DNA of 5,943 nucleotides from Desulfuromonadales bacterium. GTDB lineage: Bacteria > Desulfobacterota > Desulfuromonadia > Desulfuromonadales > BM103. Where the stretch lies: NCBI GenBank assembly GCA_030630015.1, contig DAOVNV010000154.1, positions 1 through 5,943 of the forward strand, read 5' to 3'. The translations under genes and the position numbers were made by a program. How positions within the stretch are numbered: the stretch's first letter is position 1; the number at the start of each line of letters is the position of its first letter. Under the pieces are notes generated by a model. The model did no database searches and had not been told where the DNA came from. It was given only the letters and a program-made list of their open reading frames with translations. Below, piece by piece: positions 5,056 to 5,943 of this stretch.

Positions 5056-5943
5056 ATGCCAACTCAGCTCCGAGTCCTCAGCCCACTGTCCTTTTTTTTA
5101 GTCTTTTGCCTGGTCATATTTTTATCCGGCTGCACCCAGTCGATCCAATCGGTTAATGCCGGCAGCCGCGATGCCGTGGCGCTGCATGCCCTGGCCTCCG
5201 ATAAAGGCGTCGGAGAAACCCAACTGGCCGACAAATCGGTTGACGAGCTGGTTCAGAGCGGCTGGTTTCATCTTGCCGGACATAACCTGACACTCGCAAG
5301 CCTGCATTTCGTAATGGCGGTAAAGAAGGATCCTGCCCGTTCCGATGCCTACCTCGGCCTGGGCCGTGTCGAGCAGGAAAAGGGCAACGCGGAGTCTGCA
5401 CTTGCCAACTACCGCAAAGCAGAGGAACTGCAACCGAACGAAGTGGCGGCATTGATCGGCCAAGCACAGATCATGCGACAGACCGGTCGCATGGAACGCG
5501 CTGAGGAGACTCTGGTCAGGGCCGGAATCATTGAACTGGACAACATTTGGGTTCTCATGGAGCGGGCCGTCATCTACGACCTGACCGGCAGGGAAACCCT
5601 GGCGGAGCCCCTCTACCGTGAAATCCTGAAACGCGCACCGGACCAGGCCGCCAGCCATAACAACCTCGGTCTCAACCAGCTGGTCCAGGGACGCTACAGC
5701 GAGGCGGCTGTTTCGTTTCATAAAGCCCTGGAACTTGACCCGACAAGAGCACGCATCAGGAACAACCTGGCCACGGCCTATGCCATGCTGGGAGATGAAG
5801 CAAGTGCACTGGATCTGTTTACGCAAACTATCGGCAAGGCCGGTGCCTACAATAACCTTGGTTACCTTTATATGACCCAGGGAAAACTTGAGGACGCAGA
5901 GCGTGCCTTACGTATGGCTCTGGAACTAAACCCCAGGTTCTAC
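5056..5943 (+). CDS. tadD: TadD-type TPR lipoprotein (3' end beyond the window)
   Basis: The frame stays open for 296 residues to the window edge. The N-terminus is a lipoprotein signal: one arginine (R6), a hydrophobic core (11-23) and lipobox LSGC with C26 as the lipidated residue. The residue after it is T27, not aspartate, so outer-membrane sorting is expected. From about residue 97 onward there are roughly six tetratricopeptide repeats: about 97-129, 130-163, 164-197, 198-231, 232-263 and 264-296. The clearest are HNNLGLNQLVQGRYSEAAVS (201-220) and YNNLGYLYMTQGKLEDAERA (265-284). TPR lipoproteins next to tadC are usually TadD, needed for secretin assembly or stability in Tad systems. TadD is often about 250 residues, so this one seems longer. 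It is preceded by a 192-base gap and a strong hairpin, so it may be expressed differently from tadZABC. A general TPR lipoprotein is the alternative. Confidence 0.82.
   Translation, partial: MPTQLRVLSPLSFFLVFCLVIFLSGCTQSIQSVNAGSRDAVALHALASDKGVGETQLADKSVDELVQSGWFHLAGHNLTLASLHFVMAVKKDPARSDAYLGLGRVEQEKGNAESALANYRKAEELQPNEVAALIGQAQIMRQTGRMERAEETLVRAGIIELDNIWVLMERAVIYDLTGRETLAEPLYREILKRAPDQAASHNNLGLNQLVQGRYSEAAVSFHKALELDPTRARIRNNLATAYAMLGDEASALDLFTQTIGKAGAYNNLGYLYMTQGKLEDAERALRMALELNPRFY
5092..5099 (+). repeat. Eight-T homopolymer in the tadD signal peptide codons
   Basis: The run encodes F13-F14 and the first two bases of L15. Loss of one T gives an immediate TAG at that point; gain of one T leads to a TAA at 5154-5156 (native numbering). 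Either slip would abolish the lipoprotein, so the tract could act as a slippage-based on/off point. A run this long is modest, and T-rich codons are normal in signal peptides. Confidence 0.45.

Noticed and set aside
5122..5826. Long minus-strand open frame (234 codons) opposite tadD
   Set aside because: It lies opposite a clear TPR lipoprotein, has no recognisable motif and is typical of antisense frames in GC-biased codons.

Overview
The window carries most of the inner-membrane and motor module of a Tad (tight adherence, Flp-type) pilus or secretion locus, all on the + strand. In order: a tadZ/cpaE-like localisation ATPase (268-1446), the tadA/cpaF secretion ATPase (1456-2805), the membrane platform genes tadB (2881-3864) and tadC (3874-4863), and a TPR lipoprotein of the tadD type (5056 to the window end, cut by the edge). 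The first four are tightly packed, with Shine-Dalgarno sequences overlapping or just following the previous stop codon, so they look like one transcript. The gene set and the moderately GC-rich base composition fit a proteobacterium-like Gram-negative. A Desulfuromonas/Geobacter-type deltaproteobacterium (Desulfobacterota) is my best guess, but this rests on general impression, not on a diagnostic marker.

Region by region: positions 3-146 hold an open frame that may be the 3' end of an upstream gene I cannot identify. The gap 147-267 has a good sigma70-like promoter (184-211) and an imperfect inverted repeat (215-244) lying on the predicted transcription start, so tadZ may head its own regulated transcript. 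The 3' end of tadZ carries two GC-rich hairpins just upstream of the tadA ribosome binding site. After tadC there is a perfect 15-bp hairpin (4857-4892) that contains the tadC stop codon. It is followed by a 149-bp intergenic element (4891-5039) bounded by inverted arrays of a GGNACGC-like heptamer. The tadD-like gene then starts behind its own ribosome binding site and has an 8-T run inside its signal peptide codons.

How the genes work together (established for the Tad family): TadZ places the machine at a cell site, TadA hydrolyses ATP in the cytoplasm to drive pilin assembly, TadB and TadC form the inner-membrane platform TadA acts on, and TadD is an outer-membrane-directed lipoprotein linked to the secretin. 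The pilin (flp), prepilin peptidase, secretin (rcpA/cpaC), cpaB/rcpC and the pseudopilins tadE/F/G are not seen here and presumably lie outside the window.

This is a known type of system. The parts that deserve a second look are non-coding (the leader inverted repeat, the post-tadC hairpin, the heptamer element, the T8 tract) plus the altered P-loop and pseudo-receiver of TadZ.
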